The translations under genes were made by a program, and so were the position numbers. A stretch of 60,077 nt of DNA from Deltaproteobacteria bacterium (GTDB taxonomy: Bacteria; Bdellovibrionota_B; Oligoflexia; Oligoflexales; Bog-1112): assembly GCA_020635195.1 (NCBI GenBank), contig JACKAG010000013.1, positions 1 through 60,077 of the forward strand, in the 5' to 3' direction. The notes beneath the pieces are model-generated. The model searched no databases. It had not been told where the DNA came from and saw only the letters and a list, made by a program, of their open reading frames with translations. This document shows positions 9,017-16,938 of the stretch, piece after piece. Numbering within the stretch: position 1 is the stretch's first letter; every line of letters starts with the position of its first letter.

Positions 9017-9660
9017 TGACTTCCTTCTGACTCCATCTGATCAAGCTTCAGGCAGATTGCATGGATGACAGCTATGTGTGCTTCCTGGATATGGGCTGTG
9101 CTAAAAGAACGGACTTTGATAAATTTGTCCGATATCTGGCTCAGTAAACCGCCTGTTTTTCCTGCTATGGCATAGACCAGCATACCGTTTCTGGTCGCAA
9201 TGTTTGCTGCGCTGACCAGGTTCATGGAGGCTCCTGATTCAGGATCTCCGCCTCCTGTTGTGATCAGGAACAGAATGTCTCCGGCTTTGCCCAGAGCAAG
9301 GACCTGTCGGTCAAAATAGCTTTCAAAGCCAAAGTCATTGGTCCATGCTGTCAGAGCAGAAGAATTATTTGTCAGGGATATGGCAGAATAGGGCTGCCGG
9401 TCCCGTTTGCTGAATGTGCAGACAAGTTCACCAGCAAAGTGCTCGGCATCAGCGCAAGAACCTCCGTTTCCGGCTATCAGGACTTTACCTCCCCGTTTCC
9501 GGCAGTTCCAGATACCTTCGGCCATCTCTCTGATGACAGCGGCTTCCTCTTTTAGCTGACTGATAGCCAGAGCTGATTCTGCAAAATAGTTGGTCAGCTC
9601 ATACTCTGGTTCAAAACCAGCTTTCAGGGGCATCATTTCATCTGAGGATACCTGGTTCAT
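8971..9660 (-). CDS. gmhA: SIS-domain sugar isomerase, GmhA (phosphoheptose isomerase) family
   Basis: GmhA converts sedoheptulose 7-phosphate to D-glycero-D-manno-heptose 7-phosphate. The family fingerprint is clear: the phosphate-binding GNGGSCADAEHFAGEL with the active-site His and Glu, the Thr-Gly-Gly-Gly loop (the usual SGNS position), and the C-terminal Q-E-A-H-I-A-V-I-H-A-I-C segment with the catalytic Gln and His. I chose the ATG at 9660 because GGTGGAG precedes it; a GTG at 9702 would add 14 poor-quality residues. It is the last gene of the sugar operon and overlaps the convergent TPR lipoprotein gene by 46 bp. With GmhB-like and HddA-like neighbours, heptose phosphate is the most likely substrate. 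Confidence 0.88.
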   Translation of the reverse strand: MNQVSSDEMMPLKAGFEPEYELTNYFAESALAISQLKEEAAVIREMAEGIWNCRKRGGKVLIAGNGGSCADAEHFAGELVCTFSKRDRQPYSAISLTNNSSALTAWTNDFGFESYFDRQVLALGKAGDILFLITTGGGDPESGASMNLVSAANIATRNGMLVYAIAGKTGGLLSQISDKFIKVRSFSTAHIQEAHIAVIHAICLKLDQMESEGSHQPLADDIQQGGVGA

Positions 9661-9832
9661 ATAGACACTCCACCCTGGTGTTCCGGAAGTCACTGGGGAC
9701 ACAGGGTATGAGTTGTATCATGACCTGCGTTCCTGACAGAAAACCTGCCACTCAATAACCCAGATCCTATCAGAGACGAAATTCCACGTCCAGCAGAATC
9801 CTTCCAGTTGTAAAGACTATCTGTCTGTGATT

Positions 9833-10390
9833 TCAGAGAAAGTCGGCGATCTGTGCAAGGTGGTCGATGACAGGGCTGTCTGTCTGCAGATGCTGATTGT
9901 AGTGACGTCTGCGGAGAAAGAAGGGGATCTTCAGGTTTCGGGCAAAATGGTAGTCTGTTTCCCGGTCCCCGATATAAGCGCTTGACTGAGTGCAGTTGGG
10001 GAAGCGTTTTACAAAATAATCATACATGGCTGTCGCGGGTTTTCGGCAGTTACAGCCAGAGGCTCCTGTATGAGGGCAGACCAGGACAAGATTCAGAGGC
10101 AGATAACGGCGAATCTGATCATTGATTTCTGAGATCAGTTCTGTTCCGGTTCTTCTTCGCTCCAGGTCAGGCTGATTTGTCAGAATCACAAGATTCCAGC
10201 CAGAAAAGGCCGCGGCTGTTTTCTGGTCCATAAGATCCTGACTCAGAACCAGTTCAGACAGGACACGGGGGGAGGATATTTCACCTCCATCCCGAAGAAC
10301 AGCCTCATTCAGGACGCCATCCCGGTCAAGAAAGAGCGTTCTGTTTGCATCCGGGGGAGCATAGTCAAATACAAGAGGACCATGGTTCAC
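9833..10390 (-). CDS. gmhB: HAD-IIIA phosphatase, GmhB-like (heptose 1,7-bisphosphate phosphatase family)
   Basis: GmhB removes the 7-phosphate from D,D-heptose 1,7-bisphosphate. The 185-residue protein shows the HAD nucleophile motif FLDRDGVLNE (DxD), motif II in VILTNQP, the zinc-binding loop CPH...CNCRKP typical of GmhB and histidinol-phosphate phosphatases, and the C-terminal IGDRETD acidic motif. The GTG start overlaps the stop of the transaldolase-like gene by 4 nt (GTGA), so translation is coupled. Histidinol-phosphatase is the main alternative, but there are no his genes nearby while GmhA-like and HddA-like genes are in the operon. A 172-bp gap separates it from the isomerase gene. 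Confidence 0.85.
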   Translation of the reverse strand: MNHGPLVFDYAPPDANRTLFLDRDGVLNEAVLRDGGEISSPRVLSELVLSQDLMDQKTAAAFSGWNLVILTNQPDLERRRTGTELISEINDQIRRYLPLNLVLVCPHTGASGCNCRKPATAMYDYFVKRFPNCTQSSAYIGDRETDYHFARNLKIPFFLRRRHYNQHLQTDSPVIDHLAQIADFL

Positions 10391-11094
10391 AACTGATAGC
10401 CTGCGGCAATTGCGTCCGTGTAAAACATCCTGACTGTCTCCAGCGAAAACTGTTCCGGGCTTTTGTCTGCCTGCATAAGCTTTGCTATCAGGTCGGGAGA
10501 CATCGTAATGATGTCGCAGCCAGCCAGCCGTGCATTTGTAAAGTCATAAGCCATTCTTGGGCTGGCCCAGAGGACCCGGCACTGACTCTTTTGATGGACG
10601 GTTTCGCAGATTTGTCTGGTCACAGAGACGGCATCAATTCCGAGGTCAAAAATTCTTCCTGCAAAGACAGAGATAATATGCTCACCATTTCCCAGATCGG
10701 GTAGTAATTCTACAACCTGCTGGTGAGTAAAAACGGCGGTGATATTGAGCCGGACCTGTTCAGCCGCCAGAACTTTCACAGCTTCTGCTGTAGACTGTCC
10801 GGTGGTTAACTGGACCGGGACTTTAACGAAAACATGATCAGCTATTTCCCCAAGGATACGTCCCTGCCGGATGATCCCTTCTATGGTGTCATCCAGAACT
10901 TCAAGGGAAACAGGGAGCCCTCGGCAGGCCTCCACCACTTTGACGCTATGCTGGAAGTAATCTTTAACTCCCAGTTTTCGGAACAAAGACGGATTGAATG
11001 TAAACCCTTTCAGCAGATCCTTTGCAAAGTCTTTTACCTGATCCAGGTTTCCACCATCTAAATAAATATCCGGCCCAGCAGAAAGATTGAACAC
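10387..11094 (-). CDS. Transaldolase / fructose-6-phosphate aldolase family protein
   Basis: This TIM-barrel class I aldolase has 235 residues. Family marks are the N-terminal DIYLDGGNLDQVKDF followed by FTFNPSLF, the Schiff-base Lys at about residue 91 in HVFVKVP, and the C-terminal WASPRMAYDFTNARLAGCDIIT. I placed the start at the GTG at 11094 because GGGAGG lies 8 nt upstream; a longer frame to 11157 lacks a ribosome site and would overlap the SDR gene. In this operon it could make sedoheptulose 7-phosphate for GmhA or carry out a C-C bond step on the product. That role is inference. Confidence 0.85.
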   Translation of the reverse strand: MFNLSAGPDIYLDGGNLDQVKDFAKDLLKGFTFNPSLFRKLGVKDYFQHSVKVVEACRGLPVSLEVLDDTIEGIIRQGRILGEIADHVFVKVPVQLTTGQSTAEAVKVLAAEQVRLNITAVFTHQQVVELLPDLGNGEHIISVFAGRIFDLGIDAVSVTRQICETVHQKSQCRVLWASPRMAYDFTNARLAGCDIITMSPDLIAKLMQADKSPEQFSLETVRMFYTDAIAAGYQL

Positions 11095-11125
11095 GGTCTT
11101 AACCTCCCTATTATTCCCGGAAACT

Positions 11126-11965
11126 TTACCAGATACTCCTTCCTCCATCCAGAACAATCTCCTTGCCTGTCATGTAAGAACTGGCGGAAGATGCGAGAAA
11201 TACGAGGGCCTCACGGTATTCGTCAGGTCTGGCCCATCGTCGAAGGGGAACGCGGTTTTTAACATTTTCTACCAGATGAGCTGGCTGATGATTAAATACG
11301 GCACCCGGAATCAGGCAATTGCTGCGTACGGAGCAGTGAGCCCAGTATGTGGCAAGGTAGCGGTTCAGCCCCAGCATTCCTGTCTTTACAAGAGAGTAGC
11401 CAATTGGCTTGAAGTTTCTGACATCCTCCATCTGCCCTGAAGGACTGTAAACCCTCTGATCAGGGGCCTGAATAGCAAGATCTGAGGCAACATGGACAAG
11501 AACCCCTTTTTTCCTTTCTGCCATCCTGCTACCAAAGATTTTTGAGCAGATAAAAGCACCCACTAGTCCCACATCGATTTCTCTGCGCAGCTCCTCGATC
11601 GAATAGCCTTCGACAGAGCCCGTCACACTGTCGCTATGATCCTGTTTCATCTTTGGGTTAAGGGCTGCATTATTGACCAGAATATCCGGACTCATTCCGC
11701 TGTTTTCGAGCTTTTCCGCCAGGTCTCTGACCTGATTTTCATCACTGATATCACAGACAACTGCGTCACAGCGGGGATGATCACCGCTGAATTCCTGACT
11801 GATTCTGGCTTTTGCTGCTTCACAGCCTTCATGACTGATATCTGCCAGTACCACCTGGCATCCCGCAGCAAGAAGGGCAATGGCATGCTCAGGTCCTAGA
11901 AAACCTCCACCACCGGTTACAAGAGCTGTTGATCCGTTCAGACGAAATCTGAGTTTGTCTGTCAT
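11126..11965 (-). CDS. Short-chain dehydrogenase/reductase (sugar operon)
   Basis: This classical SDR has 279 residues. The Rossmann motif is TGGGGFLG near residue 17, followed by NNAALNP, the Ser of the HVASDLA strand, the catalytic pair in YSLVK, and the C-terminal YMTGKEIVLDGG. All catalytic residues are present, so it should be an active NAD(P)-dependent oxidoreductase. An AAGGAAG site precedes the ATG. It lies between another SDR (33-bp gap) and the transaldolase-like gene (31-bp gap). The substrate is unknown; oxidation, reduction or epimerisation of a sugar or CMP-sugar is likely from context. Confidence 0.9.
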   Translation of the reverse strand: MTDKLRFRLNGSTALVTGGGGFLGPEHAIALLAAGCQVVLADISHEGCEAAKARISQEFSGDHPRCDAVVCDISDENQVRDLAEKLENSGMSPDILVNNAALNPKMKQDHSDSVTGSVEGYSIEELRREIDVGLVGAFICSKIFGSRMAERKKGVLVHVASDLAIQAPDQRVYSPSGQMEDVRNFKPIGYSLVKTGMLGLNRYLATYWAHCSVRSNCLIPGAVFNHQPAHLVENVKNRVPLRRWARPDEYREALVFLASSASSYMTGKEIVLDGGRSIW

Positions 11966-11998
11966 GCTTTTTGCTTCCTTTTTATTTATTCTGTTAAG

Positions 11999-12805
11999 TT
12001 AAAGCAGGCTAAAACCACCATCAACCCGGATATCTGCTCCGTTCATGCTTTCTGAATCATCTGAACAGAGGAAACTGATCGATGGCAGCAAATCTTCCGG
12101 AATACCCACACGTCCCAGGTTGCACTTGGATTTCAGAATCTGCCCAAGTTCATCATCTTTCATTTCATTCGGAGCGCCTGCATGCTGCTGTTTCCGTCCT
12201 GTATTGGGGAAAATGCCAGGAGATAAGAGGTTAGAACGAATGCCGTCCTTTGCAAGAAATGATGCAAGATACTTTGTCAGAGCAACCAGAGCATGCTTGG
12301 ATAAGGAATAAATGACCGGATTAAAAATTTTCCGCCCTTCATACATTTTTGCATCAGGGACAAGACTTCCATAGAGTGATCCGATATTGATGATATGTCC
12401 ACCTCCCTGCTGTTTCATGGATGGGATGGCGCACTGAGCACAAAGAAAAGGCCAGTAAATCCCTGATTCCATGCCTTTCATAAAGGTGGCTTTACTGATC
12501 TGTTCCAGGCGGCCACTTTCGTCGTTAAAACCAGTATTTTTTGAAAAATCAAAGGAATTGTTGACCAGAACCTGATAGTTTCCATGTTCTTTCTCAATTC
12601 GTCTGAAACATTCCCTGGTTTTTTCTTCGTCGTAGAGGTCAGCTTCATAGTGAAATGCTAAAGGAAAGTCGTCAAAGCCTTCGGGCTCCTTCCGCCCCAG
12701 GTTGATCACTTTTGCTCCACATTCGAGAAGGTGGAGAGCCATAGCATGACCGAGGTAGCCGCTTGCACCAGTAAAGACAATTGTTTTTTTGCTAAGATCT
12801 CTCAT
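11999..12805 (-). CDS. Short-chain dehydrogenase/reductase (sugar operon)
   Basis: This 268-residue SDR has TGASGYLG as its nucleotide-binding motif near residue 13, VNNSFD at the NNAG position, NIGSLYGS as the catalytic-Ser strand, YSLSK as the Tyr/Lys pair and the C-terminal GADIRVDGGFSLL. All active-site residues are present. Its start overlaps the end of the TIM-barrel epimerase gene by 14 nt, so it is translationally coupled to it. It differs clearly from the other three SDRs in the operon, which implies distinct steps rather than recent duplication. Confidence 0.9.
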   Translation of the reverse strand: MRDLSKKTIVFTGASGYLGHAMALHLLECGAKVINLGRKEPEGFDDFPLAFHYEADLYDEEKTRECFRRIEKEHGNYQVLVNNSFDFSKNTGFNDESGRLEQISKATFMKGMESGIYWPFLCAQCAIPSMKQQGGGHIINIGSLYGSLVPDAKMYEGRKIFNPVIYSLSKHALVALTKYLASFLAKDGIRSNLLSPGIFPNTGRKQQHAGAPNEMKDDELGQILKSKCNLGRVGIPEDLLPSISFLCSDDSESMNGADIRVDGGFSLL

Positions 12806-13604
12806 GATCAGATCCGCCTAAAAGATTTTTGACATATTGAATGGCATAGGCTGCATCTTCCAGATACCTGTCAGGAGAACGGTAACTTTGCAGGGTGATG
12901 CTGCTCAATCTGGGTAGTGTTTGTACCCAGTCGAGGGCTGCTTTGATCTCTGCGATTCCATCTCCATAGCGACAGTTCGCTGCGAATAAAGCACCACGAT
13001 CTTTGATGTGCATACCGTAAATCCGGTCTTTCAGTGGTGCGTACTGCTCAAGTTTATAGCCAAGAGATGCAAGGTTACCGATATCAAGGAGAATGCCAAT
13101 GTCATCGCAGACTGTTCTGGACAGAAATCGGAGCGCATTTTCCGGGGACAGATCTGTCTCGATACAGATTGCAGAACGAATCTGCTTCATGCGACTGAGA
13201 AAATCGCTGACGATACGGGTTTGCTCCTGGTTGACAAGTGTGCTGCTTTCTTCGACAGGTAAACTGATCCGTGCAATATCAAGGTCGCTGGTGGCCGCCG
13301 CGAGTTGTTTCTGAATCCAGTCCTGAGCATCTGCCTGTAAACGATACACAGGTGTGTGCATAAGAAAGTCCAGGCTGACTGAAGTCAGACACAGAGAACA
13401 TGAGTTCAGAAGTTTTTTGATTTCTGCCCGGCTTTCCTGATTGAAAAGTGGATTAGAAAAATCCGATATGATCCACTCGATTCCGTCGAGGCCAAGTTCT
13501 GCGGCTATCCGGAATTCATCCTGCCATGAGCAGATGGGAAAGTGCTGATAGTGACCTGCTACAGGTTCTGATAATCGCCCCTGTACAATTGATATTTTCA
13601 CCAT
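12792..13604 (-). CDS. Sugar phosphate isomerase/epimerase-like TIM-barrel protein
   Basis: This 270-residue protein belongs to the xylose-isomerase-like TIM-barrel (AP endonuclease 2) superfamily. Visible marks are the start KISIVQGRLSEP, AAELGLDGIEWIISDF, the central ISLPVEES, ICIETDLSP, ILLDIGNLASLG and GMHIKDRG, which contain the acidic and His residues that usually bind a divalent metal in this fold. GGGAG precedes the ATG. It overlaps the degenerate SDR upstream by 7 nt and the SDR downstream by 14 nt. A sugar isomerase, epimerase or keto-sugar dehydratase role is likely; the substrate is unknown. Confidence 0.82.
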   Translation of the reverse strand: MVKISIVQGRLSEPVAGHYQHFPICSWQDEFRIAAELGLDGIEWIISDFSNPLFNQESRAEIKKLLNSCSLCLTSVSLDFLMHTPVYRLQADAQDWIQKQLAAATSDLDIARISLPVEESSTLVNQEQTRIVSDFLSRMKQIRSAICIETDLSPENALRFLSRTVCDDIGILLDIGNLASLGYKLEQYAPLKDRIYGMHIKDRGALFAANCRYGDGIAEIKAALDWVQTLPRLSSITLQSYRSPDRYLEDAAYAIQYVKNLLGGSDHERS

Positions 13605-14305
13605 ATGGAGGCTCCCTGATCAGCCATAATGTTCTGGCCTGTCAGATAGTGGTTTTGCGGATCGAGAAGAAAGGTAATCACTCCTGAGAGACCTTGTGGA
13701 CTCAGGCTTTTTCTGCCTGGAGTTTTTTCGAGAATATTCCCGAGGTGAGGACTCTGGCTCGCAGCAGGCCCGCATATGATATTGTTAGCTGTCAGTCCTG
13801 AGTCTTTTGCAAAGAGAGCAAGACCTCTGGTCCAGGTTTGCAGAGCGGACATCATAGCAGCCTGGAACGGCCAGAGACTGGCTCCGGGGGAAGATTCAAA
13901 AAAAGCATCTGAATGGCTCATTTCATGCATGGAAAGAGGAAGGATCTGAATCACTCTCCCCCGGCCTTTTTGTACCATGTTCTGGGCAATCAGATAACTT
14001 GCCATAACTGGTCTGATCAGCAAACTGTCAGCTGCTTCGTTTAGCATGAGAGGCAGCTCCGGATCTTCTCCTCTGAGAGGGGATGTAAGCCTGTCATCAT
14101 CTGTGCCTGTTGCATCGATAATCAGAGCCTCTGGTTCACGTTGCTGCCGTTTTTGCTCCTTCAATAATGATTCAAGTGCGGAGCTGAATTCCGCTGTGCT
14201 GCTTTGCCGGAAGCTGACAGAGCCCATCAGATAGCCACAGTCAGAGACAGCCTGATCGATTGCTGCGGACAGGGTTTCTGATCTATGGAGAACAAGTACA
14301 TTCAC
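13598..14305 (-). CDS. Degenerate SDR-fold protein lacking catalytic residues
   Basis: The 235-residue chain keeps the SDR fold pattern, including the C-terminal HYLTGQNIMADQGASIW and the NNIICGP strand. The N-terminal glycine-rich nucleotide motif is absent (the strand reads NVLVLHRSETLS), and the YxxxK site is replaced by a stretch around LWPFQAAM with no Tyr or Lys. It is therefore probably not an oxidoreductase. The GTG start has an almost perfect ribosome site, GGGAGGTGAT, so it looks well translated rather than decayed. It sits 18 bp after an active SDR and could be that protein's non-catalytic partner. This is inference. Confidence 0.8.
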   Translation of the reverse strand: MNVLVLHRSETLSAAIDQAVSDCGYLMGSVSFRQSSTAEFSSALESLLKEQKRQQREPEALIIDATGTDDDRLTSPLRGEDPELPLMLNEAADSLLIRPVMASYLIAQNMVQKGRGRVIQILPLSMHEMSHSDAFFESSPGASLWPFQAAMMSALQTWTRGLALFAKDSGLTANNIICGPAASQSPHLGNILEKTPGRKSLSPQGLSGVITFLLDPQNHYLTGQNIMADQGASIW

Positions 14306-14323
14306 AAATCACCTCCCAGCGGA

Positions 14324-15109
14324 TCAGAAGATCCGGCTTACCTGTAATCCGTCGCAGATAATATTCTGTCCGGTTGAAAAAGAGTTACAGGGTGACATGT
14401 TGGTAAAATAAACCCAGGCAAGCTCTTTGGGGGTTCCGAAACGTTGCATGCCGACCTCAGAACGGATAAACCTTTCGATTTCTTCAGGCCGCTCAGAGAT
14501 AATTTCCTCCCAGCGTCCTCCTTTGTAGAGGACATTACCGGGGCTGACAGACAGGACACGAATCCCCTTCGGCGCCAGAGCTTCAGCCAGATGGCTCACA
14601 TATGCAAGCAGTGATGTTTTCGCGAGTGAGTAGGTCATAGGGGCTCTGACGCGCTCAACTCCTGCGATCGCAGCTGTCAGGATAATACAGGGATGTTTAC
14701 GGCTTTCTTCTATCAGCGGCAAAAAGGTCTGAACAATTTCAAGCGGAGTAAAAAAATTCGTGTGAAAGACCTTTTGCCAGTGTTGCAGTGGAAATGAATG
14801 CCCTTGCGGGGTTTTTCCGCTGCCCACAAATACGGCCAGCTGATCCAGTTGACCGTTTCCCCATTCCCGGACGCGTTCATAAGCTGATCGGACTCCATCA
14901 GGAGATTCAAGGTCCGTAGAAAACAGTTCCAGATCTTTTGTGTCGGACGTGGATGCCAGCTCTTCCCGGGCAGCTTGCTGCCCTGATTCTGACCGTCCTA
15001 TCACAAAGACCTTTGCTCTGGCGTCCAGGAGCATTCTTGCCAGCTCCAGACCCATACCACGGAATCCTCCGGCAATGACAACTTTTAGTCCTTCAAAACC
15101 ACTGTGCAT
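14324..15109 (-). CDS. Short-chain dehydrogenase/reductase (sugar operon)
   Basis: This is a 261-residue SDR. The nucleotide motif is GGFRGMG, a variant of TGxxxGxG, and is followed by LTAAIAG (Ser replaced by Ala-containing sequence), YSLAK as the Tyr/Lys pair, SVSPGNV and the C-terminal FSTGQNIICDG. I used the ATG at 15109, preceded by AAAGGCGAG and 13 bp after the kinase stop. A longer frame running back into the kinase gene has no ribosome site. The SDR is probably active, but the change at the Ser strand deserves checking. It is followed by the degenerate SDR. Confidence 0.87.
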   Translation of the reverse strand: MHSGFEGLKVVIAGGFRGMGLELARMLLDARAKVFVIGRSESGQQAAREELASTSDTKDLELFSTDLESPDGVRSAYERVREWGNGQLDQLAVFVGSGKTPQGHSFPLQHWQKVFHTNFFTPLEIVQTFLPLIEESRKHPCIILTAAIAGVERVRAPMTYSLAKTSLLAYVSHLAEALAPKGIRVLSVSPGNVLYKGGRWEEIISERPEEIERFIRSEVGMQRFGTPKELAWVYFTNMSPCNSFSTGQNIICDGLQVSRIF

Positions 15110-15122
15110 CAGCTCGCCTTTC

Positions 15123-16127
15123 TTATTCCATTGTCTCGATGACTCTGGACCCATGCCAGTCAAAGGCCCAGTCGAGAGCTCTGAATCCGGAGCTCCGGAT
15201 TTTTTCCCGGAACGTTGATGTCTTACCCGGGACGGCCATGAGAAAGAAACCACCTCCACCAGCACCTACGATCTTGCCTCCTGTAGCCCCTGCTTCCATC
15301 AGGTGAAGGTATTGCTGATCGATATGACTGTTGCTCATACTTGCAGAGAGGCTCTTTTTTTCGCGCCAGTGCTCGTGCATCAGTCGTCCGAGCTGGTCGA
15401 TATCTCCGTTTTCCAGAGCTGTGACGGACTGCATCCCGATGTCTTTCAGCCGGTCATAGACAGAGAGGGTATTTTGCGGATCATCCAGCTGTGAGCGGAT
15501 AACTTTTTCGGAGTCCCGTTCGATTCCACAATAGATCAGAACCAGGTGTTGCTCCAGGTTTCTCCGGACAGACAGATCAAGATTAAGCGGGCTGCTTTCG
15601 ACCTGATAATCCCGACTGACTGAGATTTTCTGAATTCCTCCTGGGGAACAGATATACTGGTCCTGAACCCCTCCGGCCAGTCCAAGACGTTCTCTTTCCA
15701 GATGATACGCAAGCTCAGCGACTTCAGTTGCGCTCATCTCCATCCCTTTCATTGCTGAGAGGGTTTTTACAAGGCCCACGGTGAAGCAACTGGATGAAGC
15801 AAGACCCAAACTGGAAGGAAGCATTGCATAGGAGCCGACCTGAATTCCTGAGTGGATTTCGAAGAACTTCAGGGCTTCGCGGACAAACTGATGTCTGATG
15901 TTTTCCAGATGATCTGCAAATTGTACATCTGTTGTCTGGACGAGAATCTGCTCGTCCAGTGTACGCTTTGTTGCTGAGACATAAGTGTAATGATTAATCG
16001 CTGCACTGATCAGAAAACCGCCTCTCTCTCTGGCGTAAAAGGGTAAGTCGGTTCCGCCTCCTCCCAGAGAGATGCGATAGGGTGTTCTGGAAATGATATG
16101 CCGTTTAAAGCAGTTTTTCTGGTTCAT
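15123..16127 (-). CDS. hddA: GHMP kinase, D-glycero-D-manno-heptose 7-phosphate kinase (HddA) family
   Basis: HddA phosphorylates heptose 7-phosphate at C1 to give the 1,7-bisphosphate. The 334-residue protein has the GHMP motifs in order: PYRISLGGGGTDLP near residue 16 (typical of HddA and fucokinase-like members), the phosphate-binding loop PSSLGLASSS around 105, and the C-terminal glycine motif KIVGAGGGGFFLM. A GAGGAG site precedes the ATG, which lies inside the end of the IMPase-like gene (23-nt overlap). The presence of GmhA-like and GmhB-like genes in the same operon supports the heptose assignment. L-fucose kinase-like activity is the main alternative. Confidence 0.86.
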   Translation of the reverse strand: MNQKNCFKRHIISRTPYRISLGGGGTDLPFYARERGGFLISAAINHYTYVSATKRTLDEQILVQTTDVQFADHLENIRHQFVREALKFFEIHSGIQVGSYAMLPSSLGLASSSCFTVGLVKTLSAMKGMEMSATEVAELAYHLERERLGLAGGVQDQYICSPGGIQKISVSRDYQVESSPLNLDLSVRRNLEQHLVLIYCGIERDSEKVIRSQLDDPQNTLSVYDRLKDIGMQSVTALENGDIDQLGRLMHEHWREKKSLSASMSNSHIDQQYLHLMEAGATGGKIVGAGGGGFFLMAVPGKTSTFREKIRSSGFRALDWAFDWHGSRVIETME

Positions 16128-16938
16128 GGGGCTCCTCTGCCGTCATAGCCTGCCCGACAGGCCAGATGCGCCTGCAAATATCTGAAAACAGAGGGGTGTT
16201 ACTGGCAACGATACCGATTTCCCCGGAGCTGTTTCCGTATTCATGAAAAAATCGCGAGTGCCCACCCGCGCAGCGGATCAGGAGGGAGCCTGCGGAAACA
16301 TCCCATAGTTTGTCATGAGGGTTGATGTAGGCATCCAGCCTTCCACAGGCAACATAAGCAAGTTCGAGGTTTGCACTTTCCAGGATATGGATTCTGCGAC
16401 AGACAGGTGGGGCAAATTGTCTGGTCAGTTCTTCTATTGTGTCATAGGGGTCTGATTTGTCTTTTCTCGACTGATTGCAGTTAAGGCTGATCAGGGCCTG
16501 ATCCAGACATTCAGTCTGGCTGACTGTTATCAGATGTTCATTGAGATAAGAATGCTGCCCGTCTGTCCAGAAAAGTTCTCCATGTACGGAGTCAAAAATA
16601 CAAGCTCCCATCACCTTGCCGTTCAGACAGTAGCTCAGAGAGTGTGCAAAAAAAGGTATTTTGTAGAGATAGTTTGTTGTTCCGCAGACGGGATCAAGAA
16701 TCCAACTGTACTCAATCTCCTCTTTCGAGCTATCAGAGAAAGAATCTTCTTCGCTGATGATATGGTCATCAGGAAAATGTTCTCTGAGAGATTGGCAAAC
16801 ATGATCATGGACCATCAGATCTGTTTCAGCAAGATAGCCTTTATCTCGACTATAAGAAAAACCGCAGCTCTGATGCTTAAGTTTTTCAGGTATGGATAAA
16901 AGAATCTCTTTTGCTGCCTTCAGTCTGGGCTTACTCAT
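16105..16938 (-). CDS. Inositol monophosphatase-family protein with a changed metal site
   Basis: The family members are Mg-dependent sugar or inositol phosphatases. The 277-residue protein shows IISEEDS (metal-binding Glu near 63), the signature WILDPVCGTTN near 79-89, and the C-terminal LWDVSAGSLLIRCAGG. In the signature the second Asp of DPxDGT is Cys85; the codon is TGC on the coding strand. That Asp is a metal ligand and general-acid partner in characterised enzymes, so activity may be lost or altered. The start at 16938 overlaps the neuB-like stop by 8 nt (ATGAGTAA). In this operon it might dephosphorylate the synthase product. Confidence 0.85.
   Translation of the reverse strand: MSKPRLKAAKEILLSIPEKLKHQSCGFSYSRDKGYLAETDLMVHDHVCQSLREHFPDDHIISEEDSFSDSSKEEIEYSWILDPVCGTTNYLYKIPFFAHSLSYCLNGKVMGACIFDSVHGELFWTDGQHSYLNEHLITVSQTECLDQALISLNCNQSRKDKSDPYDTIEELTRQFAPPVCRRIHILESANLELAYVACGRLDAYINPHDKLWDVSAGSLLIRCAGGHSRFFHEYGNSSGEIGIVASNTPLFSDICRRIWPVGQAMTAEEPHEPEKLL

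Noticed and set aside
14324..15265. A 313-residue start for the SDR after the kinase gene
   Set aside because: It would overlap the kinase by 143 bp and lacks a ribosome site. The ATG at 15109 with AAAGGCGAG fits SDR length and spacing.
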